Assembly (NCBI GenBank): GCA_030601645.1
Contig: JAUWBQ010000108.1
Location: 1 to 6,156 of the forward strand
Direction: 5' to 3'
Length of the DNA: 6,156 bases
Source of the DNA: Candidatus Bathyarchaeota archaeon
GTDB taxonomy: Archaea > Thermoproteota > Bathyarchaeia > TCS64
Each line of letters begins with the position of its first letter. Positions within the stretch are counted from its first letter, which is position 1. The notes below the pieces were generated by a model. That model was not told the origin of the DNA. It saw nothing but the letters and a program-made list of their open reading frames with translations, and did no database searches. The translations under genes and the position numbers were made by a program. This document shows positions 1 to 5,508 of this stretch, piece by piece.

Positions 1-23
1 TCCTACGCTTGGAATAAACTCGC

Positions 24-416
24 CTACGGCCTCGACCCTTCGTCCTTCTTCTGCTGGTATCTCCTGTACCACGTCTCCACGGTCTCGGCGTTGACGTAGT
101 TCCTGTGGTGCCTGAAGCCTCCCTTGAATCCGCGGGGGATGTGGAGGAGCTCGTGGATGAGGGTCCTGTCTTGATCGTCGTATGTGAGGTTGTCAAACCT
201 CTTCGCGATGATCTCGATGATGTACTTGGCGTTGGTCCCCATCGCGTCCTGCCAGATCCTGCTCAGCCCGTGGATCCTCGCGATGGTCCTCGCTGCCTTT
301 GAACCTCTGCTCCTTACGCAGTAGACGGAGTCGGGGCGGACGTGTTCGAATCGGAGAAGGTCGATGATATGATCCACACGCTCCTTGATATCAGGCGCGG
401 GAAAGTACTCGATCAT
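24..416 (-). CDS. Predicted archaeal metallopeptidase (HExxH, COG4900 / phage-metallopeptidase-like)
   Basis: This 130-residue protein has a zinc-peptidase signature HELLH at residues 88-92, with H88 and H92 as likely metal ligands and E89 as the general base. A following HH pair (103-104) in a Gly-rich segment (GFKGGFRHH) could supply the third ligand. The N-terminal half (EYFPAPDIKERV, then a VYCVRSRGSKAARTIARI segment) matches what I recall of a conserved archaeal family of about 130-150 residues annotated as putative metallopeptidase. There is no signal peptide or membrane segment, so it should be cytoplasmic. Its substrate is unknown. The ATG at 414-416 is preceded by GGTGA (420-424, minus strand), an archaeal ribosome-binding sequence at unusually short spacing (3 nt). 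The gene stands alone on this strand and is divergent from the ECF-like operon. The family call is from memory of its motif pattern; the HExxH reading is secure, the peptidase activity is not. Confidence 0.8.
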   Translation of the reverse strand: MIEYFPAPDIKERVDHIIDLLRFEHVRPDSVYCVRSRGSKAARTIARIHGLSRIWQDAMGTNAKYIIEIIAKRFDNLTYDDQDRTLIHELLHIPRGFKGGFRHHRNYVNAETVETWYRRYQQKKDEGSRP

Positions 417-455
417 CTCTCACCACATGAAGGTATGGGTATGTAGGTTCGATGT

Positions 456-463
456 GTTTTTAG
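456..463 (-). promoter_or_regulatory. Possible TATA-like element for the metallopeptidase gene
   Basis: On the minus strand this reads CTAAAAAC, about 43 bp before the ATG at 416. That would place a start site near 433-437 and leave a leader of roughly 18 nt carrying the GGTGA ribosome-binding sequence. The match to the archaeal TATA consensus is weak and no clear BRE is seen. Confidence 0.25.
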
Positions 464-477
464 GATTATCGAGTCCG

Positions 478-490
478 GAAATACTTAAAA
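478..490 (+). promoter_or_regulatory. BRE/TATA promoter of the ECF-like/DUF4430/DUF4443 operon
   Basis: GGAAATACTTAAAA fits the archaeal arrangement of a purine-rich BRE (GGAAA) directly before an A/T box (CTTAAAA, about 484-490). With the usual spacing of about 25 bp, transcription would begin near 510-515. That is downstream of the ATG at 497, so either the protein starts at a later codon (GTG 521 or TTG 527) or another promoter is used. A weaker T-rich stretch at 456-463 is the only alternative I see. The box abuts the palindrome at 493-513. Confidence 0.6.
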
Positions 491-492
491 GG

Positions 493-513
493 ATGGATGG
501 ATGATCCATCCAT
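493..513. promoter_or_regulatory. 21-bp palindrome, candidate operator
   Basis: The left arm ATGGATGGAT (493-502) and right arm ATCCATCCAT (504-513) are perfect reverse complements around a single G at 503. Symmetry stops exactly there, since the flanking bases (G at 492, A at 514) do not pair. The element lies immediately downstream of the TATA box and covers the predicted transcription start, where a bound dimer would block polymerase recruitment. As RNA it could form a hairpin only with a strained one-base loop, so a DNA-level protein site is more likely. I saw no second copy in the window. A regulator is encoded at the end of the same operon (1552-2187), which makes autoregulation the simplest hypothesis. 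Confidence 0.55.
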
Positions 514-1078
514 ACGAGCGGTGAATTTGGTAGCTCTGAACCAGACGAAGAAGATCAGCATCATCGTCGTGATGGCAGCGGCCTGCATCGGCAGCAACTA
601 CGCAATGCTGGGCGTCATCAACGTGAAGTTCATGGACGTCTTGGTCTTCATCACGGGTCTCGCCTTCGGGAGCAGAATAGGGATGGCTGTTGGCATCCTC
701 TCGTGGGCGATCTACGGCCTGATAAACCCCTACGGCTTCGTGTTGCCTATACTGGTCGCAACCGCGACCATGGAATCTGTGTATGGCCTCGTAGGCGGGC
801 TTATAGGGCGAAAAAGCAGAAGCGTGATCCACGGGAACTCGATAGTCGCCGGAGTTCAGTATGCCATTGTAGGGCTGGTTTTGACCCTTGTATACGATCT
901 AGTCACGAACGTTGTCTTCGCCGTCACATTCGGCATTAACCTGAGTGTCGCGCTGATTGGAGGGATTCCCTTCACTATGGTCCATACACTCTCAAACATG
1001 GGTCTCTTCTTCGTCGGAGTCCTACCAGCCATCAAAGGGATACACCGCTTGATGCCGGAGTTGAATGTAAATGTCTGA
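497..1078 (+). CDS. ECF-type transporter S component-like integral membrane protein
   Basis: This 193-residue protein is almost wholly hydrophobic, with about five or six membrane segments (roughly 18-40, 46-60, 62-76, 80-103, 115-145, 150-178). The pattern resembles ECF S components. There is a small-residue-rich first helix (MAAACIGSNYA, 26-36), comparable with the AxxxA-type surface that contacts the T component. A fGsriGmavGil loop lies at 57-67, a glycine-rich VGGLIGRK at 99-106, and a late GGIPFTMVHTLSN at 155-167. Such proteins bind a vitamin or metal and need a shared EcfA/EcfA'/EcfT energizer, which is not encoded here. The substrate cannot be read from sequence. The adjacent transcobalamin-like domain suggests a corrinoid, by inference. 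The ATG at 497 gives the longest protein, but it lies inside the palindrome and upstream of the start site implied by the TATA box. GTG 521 or TTG 527 would begin just before the first helix and may be the real start. It overlaps the next gene by 8 nt. Confidence 0.75.
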   Translation: MDDPSIRAVNLVALNQTKKISIIVVMAAACIGSNYAMLGVINVKFMDVLVFITGLAFGSRIGMAVGILSWAIYGLINPYGFVLPILVATATMESVYGLVGGLIGRKSRSVIHGNSIVAGVQYAIVGLVLTLVYDLVTNVVFAVTFGINLSVALIGGIPFTMVHTLSNMGLFFVGVLPAIKGIHRLMPELNVNV

Positions 1079-1550
1079 AAGAAATAGTATCTGGATGTGG
1101 GCCTCGGCGGCCCTGTTATGCACCACGATCTTAGCGGGCTACATGGCCCTGAACTCGCAGAGCAAGCTAGTCGGCCTGCAGGCTGACTATGACGCCCTCA
1201 TGGAGGGGGTTGAGTCGCTGCAGGGGAGCCTCGAGGACCTCACGATACTCATAGATATGAGGATCGACTACGGCGAGGAGAACATAGTCTGGTACAACTC
1301 CACCCGGGTCCCCTTGAACGCTAAGCTCCTAGAGGCCACCGAGATAATAGCGCCAGTGGACTACACCCTCGGCGATTACGGCGCTATCGTTAATGAGATC
1401 GGCGAAGTCAGCGGAGACGAAGGCTTCTTCTGGCTCTGGTACACCTACGAGGAAGGCGGCTGGCAGCTGGGGATGACTGGCGCCGACACAAGGAGCCTAA
1501 AAAATGGAGACATCGTAGCTTGGGAGTACACGAACGTGTTCCCTTTTTAA
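1071..1550 (+). CDS. Membrane-anchored DUF4430 (transcobalamin C-terminal-like) protein
   Basis: This 159-residue protein has three parts. A single N-terminal membrane anchor (about 7-27, no lipobox cysteine) is followed by a short heptad-rich stalk (about 29-60). A C-terminal DUF4430-type domain fills about 62-155. Domain hallmarks are the strand VPLNAKLLEATEI (80-92), the aromatic strand GFFWLWYTYEEGGWQLG (118-134), and the closing LKNGDIVAWEYTN (143-155). The last matches the typical dGD.i.W.y ending of the family. DUF4430 is structurally grouped with the C-terminal domain of transcobalamin/intrinsic factor, so an extracytoplasmic ligand-capture role is plausible. Binding itself is inferred. 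The ATG lies inside the end of the S-component-like gene (8-nt overlap), with GGAG at 1057-1060 as ribosome-binding sequence. This implies translational coupling and a shared function. The protein should sit on the outer face with its globular domain exposed. Confidence 0.78.
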   Translation: MSERNSIWMWASAALLCTTILAGYMALNSQSKLVGLQADYDALMEGVESLQGSLEDLTILIDMRIDYGEENIVWYNSTRVPLNAKLLEATEIIAPVDYTLGDYGAIVNEIGEVSGDEGFFWLWYTYEEGGWQLGMTGADTRSLKNGDIVAWEYTNVFPF

Positions 1551-1551
1551 C

Positions 1552-2187
1552 GTGAATGGAGAAATCTGTACTCGAATGGAGCCCCTAAGCGTACTAAGGC
1601 AGGTGGTGGCGAAGCTCGCCCCGGGGAGGCCCCCGGCCTACTCCCTGGCCCACGCCCTCATGGGGCTGGAGCGGATAGGGACCAGTCTGGGAGTGGGCAG
1701 GCAGCAGCTGGCCAGGGAGCTTAGGCTCGGGGAGGGGACGATCAGGACCATGGTGAGCCGGATGAGGGGCCTGGGGCTGGTTAACGCCTCCCGAGGGGGG
1801 ATGAGCCTCACGGAGAAGGGACTGGAGATTCTGGCGGAGCTCGCCGAGGTGATGTCGACGTCCGAGATCCCCGAGACATCCCTGACCGTCGGATCGGAGA
1901 ACTACGCCGTCTTGGTCAAATGCGCCTCAGCGAAGGTCAGCCTGGGCATCGAGCAGAGGGACGCGGCTCTCATATCGGGAGCCCTGGGGGCGACGACCCT
2001 GGTCTACGAAGGGGGAAATCTTCGCATGCCGGGGACAGCGGAGGATCTCGACCCCGAGACGAGTCAACTGATCCTCGGCGACCTCGGTCCGGGGGATGGG
2101 GATGTGATCATCATAGGCTCCTCCGTCGACGCCTTCCTCGCAGAGCTGGGGGCCAAGGCGGCGGCCCTCGAGCTCCTCCAAGACTGA
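1552..2187 (+). CDS. Winged-helix transcriptional regulator, DUF4443 family
   Basis: This 211-residue protein has a winged-helix domain at about 33-95. GVGRQQLARELRLGEGTIRTMVSRMRGLGLV reads as helix-turn-helix with a recognition helix around 60-73, and the wing is SRGGMSLTEKG (80-90). The C-terminal part (about 113-207; SENYAVLVK, GIEQRDAALISGALGATTLVY, then DVIIIGSSV) matches the archaeal DUF4443 layout as I remember it, probably a ligand-sensing or dimerisation domain. There is no membrane segment, so it acts in the cytoplasm on DNA. It follows the DUF4430 gene by one base and has no promoter of its own, so it should be the third gene of the operon. The GTG at 1552 has no clear ribosome-binding sequence. 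ATG 1576 (residue 9) is an alternative start just before the conserved part. The palindrome at 493-513 is the best candidate target; that link is inference. Confidence 0.8.
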   Translation: MNGEICTRMEPLSVLRQVVAKLAPGRPPAYSLAHALMGLERIGTSLGVGRQQLARELRLGEGTIRTMVSRMRGLGLVNASRGGMSLTEKGLEILAELAEVMSTSEIPETSLTVGSENYAVLVKCASAKVSLGIEQRDAALISGALGATTLVYEGGNLRMPGTAEDLDPETSQLILGDLGPGDGDVIIIGSSVDAFLAELGAKAAALELLQD

Positions 2188-2200
2188 GGGTCGATAAGTT

Positions 2201-2208
2201 CTTTTATC
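2201..2208 (+). promoter_or_regulatory. TATA box of the GGCT-like gene
   Basis: CTTTTATC is centred about 30 bp before the ATG at 2234, so transcription should begin at or within a few bases of the start codon (leaderless mRNA). No ribosome-binding sequence is seen before the ATG, which agrees. This places a new transcription unit after the DUF4443 gene. Confidence 0.55.
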
Positions 2209-2233
2209 GTACGCGGACGACTCCAGTAATACT

Positions 2234-2683
2234 ATGCTGCATTTCGCATACGGCTCGAACCTCTCGCCAAAGTTCCTCAGGAGCCACTGCCCCAGCGCAC
2301 GCTTCGTGATGAAAGCCTACCTCCCAAACTTCAGGGTGGAGTTCAGGCACTACTCCAAGAAGAGGCAAGGCGGCATCAGCACCATCATTCCCCATCAGGG
2401 GAGCCTCGTCAGGGGCGTCATCTACGATGTCCCACCGGGGGAGATGCTGGACCTCGACGAGCTGGAGAGCGTCCCCCAGGGTCTCTACACCCGGGAGACT
2501 TTCCTGATACTTGGGGAAGACGGAGGCTGGCACGAGGCGGACCTCTACAGGGTGGCGAAGCCTGAGGGCCCTTTCGCTCCCGCCCGCAGCTACGTGGAGC
2601 TCATGCGGGAGGGGGCCCAGGAGCATGGTCTAGACCCTGAGTACGTCGGGGAGCTCCGGAATCTCCTCGACTCCCTGGAGTAA
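2234..2683 (+). CDS. Gamma-glutamylcyclotransferase-like (GGCT/AIG2 fold) protein
   Basis: This 149-residue cytoplasmic protein opens with the family's glycine loop FAYGSNLS (4-11), which binds the gamma-glutamyl moiety. It then has the conserved core GVIYDVP (61-67) and LDLDELESVPQGLYTRETF (72-90). E78 aligns with the general acid/base of the LDxxEGV...Y.R motif. Length is normal for a single-domain member. Known relatives release 5-oxoproline from gamma-glutamyl peptides or amines. Most archaea lack glutathione, so the natural substrate here is unclear and may be another gamma-glutamyl amine or a side product. The start is fixed by the motif close to the N-terminus and by the TATA spacing. 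The gene converges on the amidohydrolase with only two bases between stop codons. Confidence 0.85.
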   Translation: MLHFAYGSNLSPKFLRSHCPSARFVMKAYLPNFRVEFRHYSKKRQGGISTIIPHQGSLVRGVIYDVPPGEMLDLDELESVPQGLYTRETFLILGEDGGWHEADLYRVAKPEGPFAPARSYVELMREGAQEHGLDPEYVGELRNLLDSLE

Positions 2684-2685
2684 AC

Positions 2686-4338
2686 TCACTCCCTCTCGTA
2701 GACTACTTCCCCGCCAACGATGGTCATCAGGACCCTGGTCTCGACGATCTCCGAGAGGTCCACAGCGAAGATGTCCCGGTCGAGGACGACAAAGTCCGCC
2801 AGCTTCCCAGCCTCGATGGAGCCCTTCTCGTCCTCCTTGCCCTCCAGGTAGGCGCCGTTGATGGTGTAGGCCCTCACGGCGTCCAGGACGGAGATACCCT
2901 GCCCCGCATCCAACACCTGCCCCCTCATGGAGGTCCTCGTGACGCAGCCGGCGATGCCCGTGATCGCCCAGTTCCGGCCGAAGCCGTCACTGTTCCCCCC
3001 AGCGACGATGCCGTGCTCCTTGAAGCTGCGCATCGGGTAGTATCCCTTCAGCCTCTCTTGGCCCAGGGCGTCGATGTGGCTGTCGCCGATGGGGTGACAG
3101 AAGCCGATGGAGGCGGAGACGGCTACTCCGAGCCTCGCCATCCTCTCCAGCTGGTCGGGCCTGACGAACCCTGCATGCTCGATCCTGTGGCGGTGGTCCT
3201 CCCACTCACTGGATTTCACGGCCTCCTCTATGGCGTTTAGGGCGATGTCGATGGCCCAGTCGCCGATGGCGTGGATGCAGGCCCTGTTGCCTGCCCGGTG
3301 CAGGCGGACGGTCTCCTCGGTGAGCTCCTCCTGGGTCACCCTGTTGATCCCGTAGTTCCCCGGGTCGTTGGCGTAGGGCTCTGTGAGGGATGCTGTGAGG
3401 GAGCCCATCGCGCCGTCGACGCCGATCTTGACGCCGATGACATAGAGCTTGTCCCCCCAACCGAAGCCAGTCCTGAGCCTCTGCCTCGAGAGGTCGCTGG
3501 TCGCGTGGCCCATGTAGGGGGCCTTCCCGTCCAGCTTGAGGCCCGCCCTGAGGCGGAGCTTGTCCTCCTTCAACAGCTTCTGGTAGGCGAGGGCCTCGGG
3601 GGCCTTGATGTGGGCCTCGTGGATGGTGGTGAGCCCCCAGCTGAGGAGCTCCTCTTCGACCCTGGGCCAGTTCTCCACCATGATCTCCACGGCCTCCTCG
3701 TCGGTGGGCGCGGGGATCCTGTCCTTGACCATGTTCATCGCGGCGACCTCGTCGAGCCTGCCCGTCGGCTCCCCCGCCTGGTCCTTCTCGATGTTACCCC
3801 CTGGAGGCTGGGGGGTGTCCTTGGTGACGCCGGCGACCCCCAGGGCCATACTGTTGGCCACTGCGTTGTGGCCGCCCGCCCGGCCGAGGTAGATAGGGTT
3901 CCTGGAGGAGGCCTTGTCAAGGTCGTGCCTGGTCGGCCAGCGCCGATCTGTGAGCTTGGTCTCGTCGAAGCCGTAGCCGACGACCCACTCGCCGCCCTCT
4001 TTCTCCGAGGCCTTGGCGGCCAGGGCCGCGACCAGTTGGTCGATGGTGGTCATCGGGGGCGAGGTGCAGTCGACCCAGTCGCCTCTCATCCCCTTCCGGA
4101 TGCAGTGCTCGTGGCTGTCTATGAAGCCGGGGAGAAGCAGTCTCCCCCTCAGGTTGATGATTCGGGCCGACTCCGACGCCAGCAGCAGAATCTCATCGTT
4201 GGTCCCTGCCTTGACTGTCCTTCCGTCTTTCACGGCCACAGCCTGCGCGACTGAGCCTGAAGGGTCAACGGTCACTACCTTCCCGTTAACAAGGATTAGG
4301 TCCGCTCCGATCTCCTCAGGTGGATGACTAAGCATCAT
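2686..4338 (-). CDS. YtcJ-like metal-dependent amidohydrolase (Amidohydro_3)
   Basis: This 550-residue enzyme has the normal full length for the YtcJ-type amidohydrolase family, which hydrolyses amide or similar bonds in a TIM barrel. Visible motifs in order are LLLPGFIDSHEH (metal ligands H76 and H78), KIGVDGAMGS with K304 as the likely carboxylated or bridging lysine position, CIHAIGDWAID (H356), HRIEHAG (H388), and GGNSDGFG (D451). A C-terminal beta-sandwich return follows (SIEAGKLADFVVLDRD, 507-522). All expected metal-site residues are present, so it should be active. There is no signal peptide, so it is cytoplasmic. The substrate cannot be assigned: the family includes formamide and N-acyl hydrolases and many unknowns. 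Two adjacent ATGs (codons 1 and 2) make the first residue uncertain by one. It is transcribed alone from a promoter at about 4371-4379 and ends 2 bp from the convergent GGCT-like gene. Confidence 0.9.
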   Translation of the reverse strand: MMLSHPPEEIGADLILVNGKVVTVDPSGSVAQAVAVKDGRTVKAGTNDEILLLASESARIINLRGRLLLPGFIDSHEHCIRKGMRGDWVDCTSPPMTTIDQLVAALAAKASEKEGGEWVVGYGFDETKLTDRRWPTRHDLDKASSRNPIYLGRAGGHNAVANSMALGVAGVTKDTPQPPGGNIEKDQAGEPTGRLDEVAAMNMVKDRIPAPTDEEAVEIMVENWPRVEEELLSWGLTTIHEAHIKAPEALAYQKLLKEDKLRLRAGLKLDGKAPYMGHATSDLSRQRLRTGFGWGDKLYVIGVKIGVDGAMGSLTASLTEPYANDPGNYGINRVTQEELTEETVRLHRAGNRACIHAIGDWAIDIALNAIEEAVKSSEWEDHRHRIEHAGFVRPDQLERMARLGVAVSASIGFCHPIGDSHIDALGQERLKGYYPMRSFKEHGIVAGGNSDGFGRNWAITGIAGCVTRTSMRGQVLDAGQGISVLDAVRAYTINGAYLEGKEDEKGSIEAGKLADFVVLDRDIFAVDLSEIVETRVLMTIVGGEVVYERE

Positions 4339-4370
4339 TTCAGAACACTGCGATCGGTTTTACTCTGAGG

Positions 4371-4379
4371 ATATTTAAC
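4371..4379 (-). promoter_or_regulatory. TATA box of the amidohydrolase gene
   Basis: On the minus strand this reads TTAAATAT, centred about 37 bp before the ATG at 4338. A start site near 4349-4351 would leave a leader of about 10-13 nt. It is the best A/T box in the divergent region. Confidence 0.55.
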
Positions 4380-4442
4380 ACCCTCGGCAACACAACAGAA
4401 GTAATAAAAAATGAAAGAGACGTCCCTAACGACTATTCTCTC

Positions 4443-4450
4443 CGTAAAAG
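4443..4450 (+). promoter_or_regulatory. Weak TATA-like element for the SGNH hydrolase
   Basis: CGTAAAAG is centred about 35 bp before the ATG at 4482, the same spacing as the other promoters here. The match is poor. The A-rich stretch at 4402-4410 is an alternative that would give a leader of about 50 nt. Confidence 0.25.
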
Positions 4451-4481
4451 AGTAATAGCGGAATGGCATCGTGAATCAACC

Positions 4482-5147
4482 ATGGACAAAAGCCGCAGAC
4501 TGGTCTTCGTAGCACTGGGGGACAGCCTCACCAGGGGCTTCCAACCCTACGACCCCTCCAGTTCCTTTGGATACGGTATTCCATACACAGATTTCTTGGA
4601 CAATCTGATCATCCCCGAGCTCTCGAGGAGGGGCATGGACGATGTGGACATCTACGTCATCAACCTCGGTATAAACGGGGACACGACCCGGGGCATGCTG
4701 GGAAGGTTCGACCGTCAGGTCGCTTCTGAGGAGCCGGGCTATGTGATCATCCTCGGGGGGATAAACGACCTGTTCATGGGCGTGCCACCCGAGAGCATCA
4801 TGGAGAACCTTAGGGGAATCTACGAGAAAACACTCCAGATCGGAGCGACGCCCATAGCATGCACCCTCACCTCGGTCCTCGGCTTCGAAACTGTGATCCC
4901 CCTAATCCAAGAGCTGAACGACATGATCGAGGCCAGCTGCAGGAGAGAAGGCATACCACTGGTGGATCTCTACTCGGGCACATCAGATGGGGAGGGGAGG
5001 TTGATGGAAGCCTATTCGAGCGACGGGGTCCACCTCAACGGGGAGGGCTACGAGAGGATGGCCTCCGTCGTATTCGAAGATGTCGTCAAGGGGATCATCG
5101 ACGGTCTGCAGTGTGAGAAACTCCCCAAAGCCTCCTCGGGTAACTGA
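4482..5147 (+). CDS. SGNH/GDSL-family hydrolase (esterase/acylhydrolase)
   Basis: This 221-residue protein has all four SGNH blocks. Block I is VALGDSLTRG with nucleophile S15. Block II is NLGINGDTTRG with oxyanion G66. Block III is LGGINDLF with N95. Block V is DGVHLNGEGY with catalytic D181 and H184. The spacing resembles TesA-like lysophospholipase/arylesterase relatives. No signal peptide or membrane segment is seen, so it acts in the cytoplasm. Such enzymes cleave acyl or acetyl esters. Archaeal membrane lipids are ether-linked, so a small-ester or carbohydrate-acetyl substrate seems more likely than phospholipid, but this is inference. The ATG at 4482 is chosen because block I begins soon after. 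There is no obvious ribosome-binding sequence. It ends 58 bp before the S26e start. Confidence 0.88.
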   Translation: MDKSRRLVFVALGDSLTRGFQPYDPSSSFGYGIPYTDFLDNLIIPELSRRGMDDVDIYVINLGINGDTTRGMLGRFDRQVASEEPGYVIILGGINDLFMGVPPESIMENLRGIYEKTLQIGATPIACTLTSVLGFETVIPLIQELNDMIEASCRREGIPLVDLYSGTSDGEGRLMEAYSSDGVHLNGEGYERMASVVFEDVVKGIIDGLQCEKLPKASSGN

Positions 5148-5163
5148 GCAACCTCCGTTCATA

Positions 5164-5173
5164 GCCTTTATAG
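5164..5173 (+). promoter_or_regulatory. TATA box of the S26e gene
   Basis: GCCTTTATAG contains TTTATA (5167-5172), centred about 36 bp before the ATG at 5206. This predicts a start near 5195 and a leader of about 10 nt. It is the best consensus TATA box in the window and supports the downstream ATG over earlier in-frame codons. Confidence 0.65.
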
Positions 5174-5205
5174 GTAGGCTCCGTACTAAAGTCACGAGAT
5201 TCCAG

Positions 5206-5508
5206 ATGCCCAAGAAGAGAAGCAGCGGGGGACGCTCCAAGGGAGGAAAGGGCCGCTCGGGCACGGTGCAGTGCAGCTTCTGCGGGGCCCAGGTCCCCAA
5301 AGACAAGGCGAAGAGGACCACCCGGTACACGTCCCTCGTCGACTCTAGGCTGCTCAAGGAGCTCCAGCAGCAGGGCGCCCAGATAGCCCGGTACAGGACC
5401 ACAAAGTACCTTTGCATAAGCTGCGCGGTCCACCGGGGCGTCGTCAAGGTCCGGAGCAAGGCAGAGCGGAAGACCGTCGTCCCGAGATGGCGGAGGAGAC
5501 GCACCTAG
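5206..5508 (+). CDS. rps26e: 30S ribosomal protein S26e (eS26)
   Basis: This 100-residue, strongly basic protein is a structural component of the small ribosomal subunit near the mRNA exit channel. The four zinc-binding cysteines are in two pairs, VQCSFCG (C23, C26) and LCISCAVHRGVVKVRS (C70, C73). The central KRTTRY segment and the CAVH.GVVKVR tail are typical of S26e. The lysine/arginine/glycine-rich N-terminus MPKKRSSGGRSKGG matches archaeal members. An open frame extends upstream to 5080, but the start at 5206 is fixed by the family N-terminus and by a TATA box 36 bp before it. S26e is found in TACK and Asgard archaea and eukaryotes, so it is the best taxonomic marker here. The basic tail RWRRRRT ends at a TAG that overlaps the stop of the next, convergent gene. 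Confidence 0.95.
   Translation: MPKKRSSGGRSKGGKGRSGTVQCSFCGAQVPKDKAKRTTRYTSLVDSRLLKELQQQGAQIARYRTTKYLCISCAVHRGVVKVRSKAERKTVVPRWRRRRT

Larger units (their letters stand above)
4339..4481. other. Divergent intergenic region between amidohydrolase and SGNH hydrolase
   Basis: These 143 bp are A/T-richer than the flanking genes and must hold both divergent promoters. The minus-strand box is clear. For the plus strand there are two weak A/T candidates, at 4402-4410 (TAATAAAAA) and 4443-4450. A 14-codon open frame starts at 4411 but nothing supports its use. I see no clear palindrome or RNA structure. Confidence 0.5.

Noticed and set aside
1..23. Possible fragment of a gene at the left edge
   Set aside because: It is too short to support any coding or RNA call.
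417..520. Possible cobalamin riboswitch ahead of the S-component-like gene
   Set aside because: The predicted leader is at most a few bases to tens of bases, far too short, and no B12-box-like sequence is seen.
1544..1548. T5 run at the end of the DUF4430 gene as a terminator
   Set aside because: It lies within the last codons and the next gene starts four bases later with no promoter of its own, so full termination here is unlikely. Partial attenuation cannot be excluded.
1920..2309. 129-codon + strand frame spanning the end of the DUF4443 gene and the GGCT-like start
   Set aside because: It is rich in R, G, S and P, with no recognisable motif, and overlaps two well-supported genes in another frame.
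3271..4254. 327-codon open frame on the + strand opposite the amidohydrolase
   Set aside because: It is an antisense shadow of a gene with all family motifs. Its translation is low-complexity, rich in G, L, V, D and P, and shows no domain.
4411..4455. 14-codon open frame (ATG to TAA) ahead of the SGNH hydrolase
   Set aside because: It has no ribosome-binding sequence and no confident promoter. A frame this short is expected by chance, so it is not called a leader peptide.
5080..5205. N-terminal extension of the S26e frame
   Set aside because: It overlaps the SGNH gene, precedes the TATA box, and is unlike any S26e N-terminus. The family start MPKKR is at 5206.
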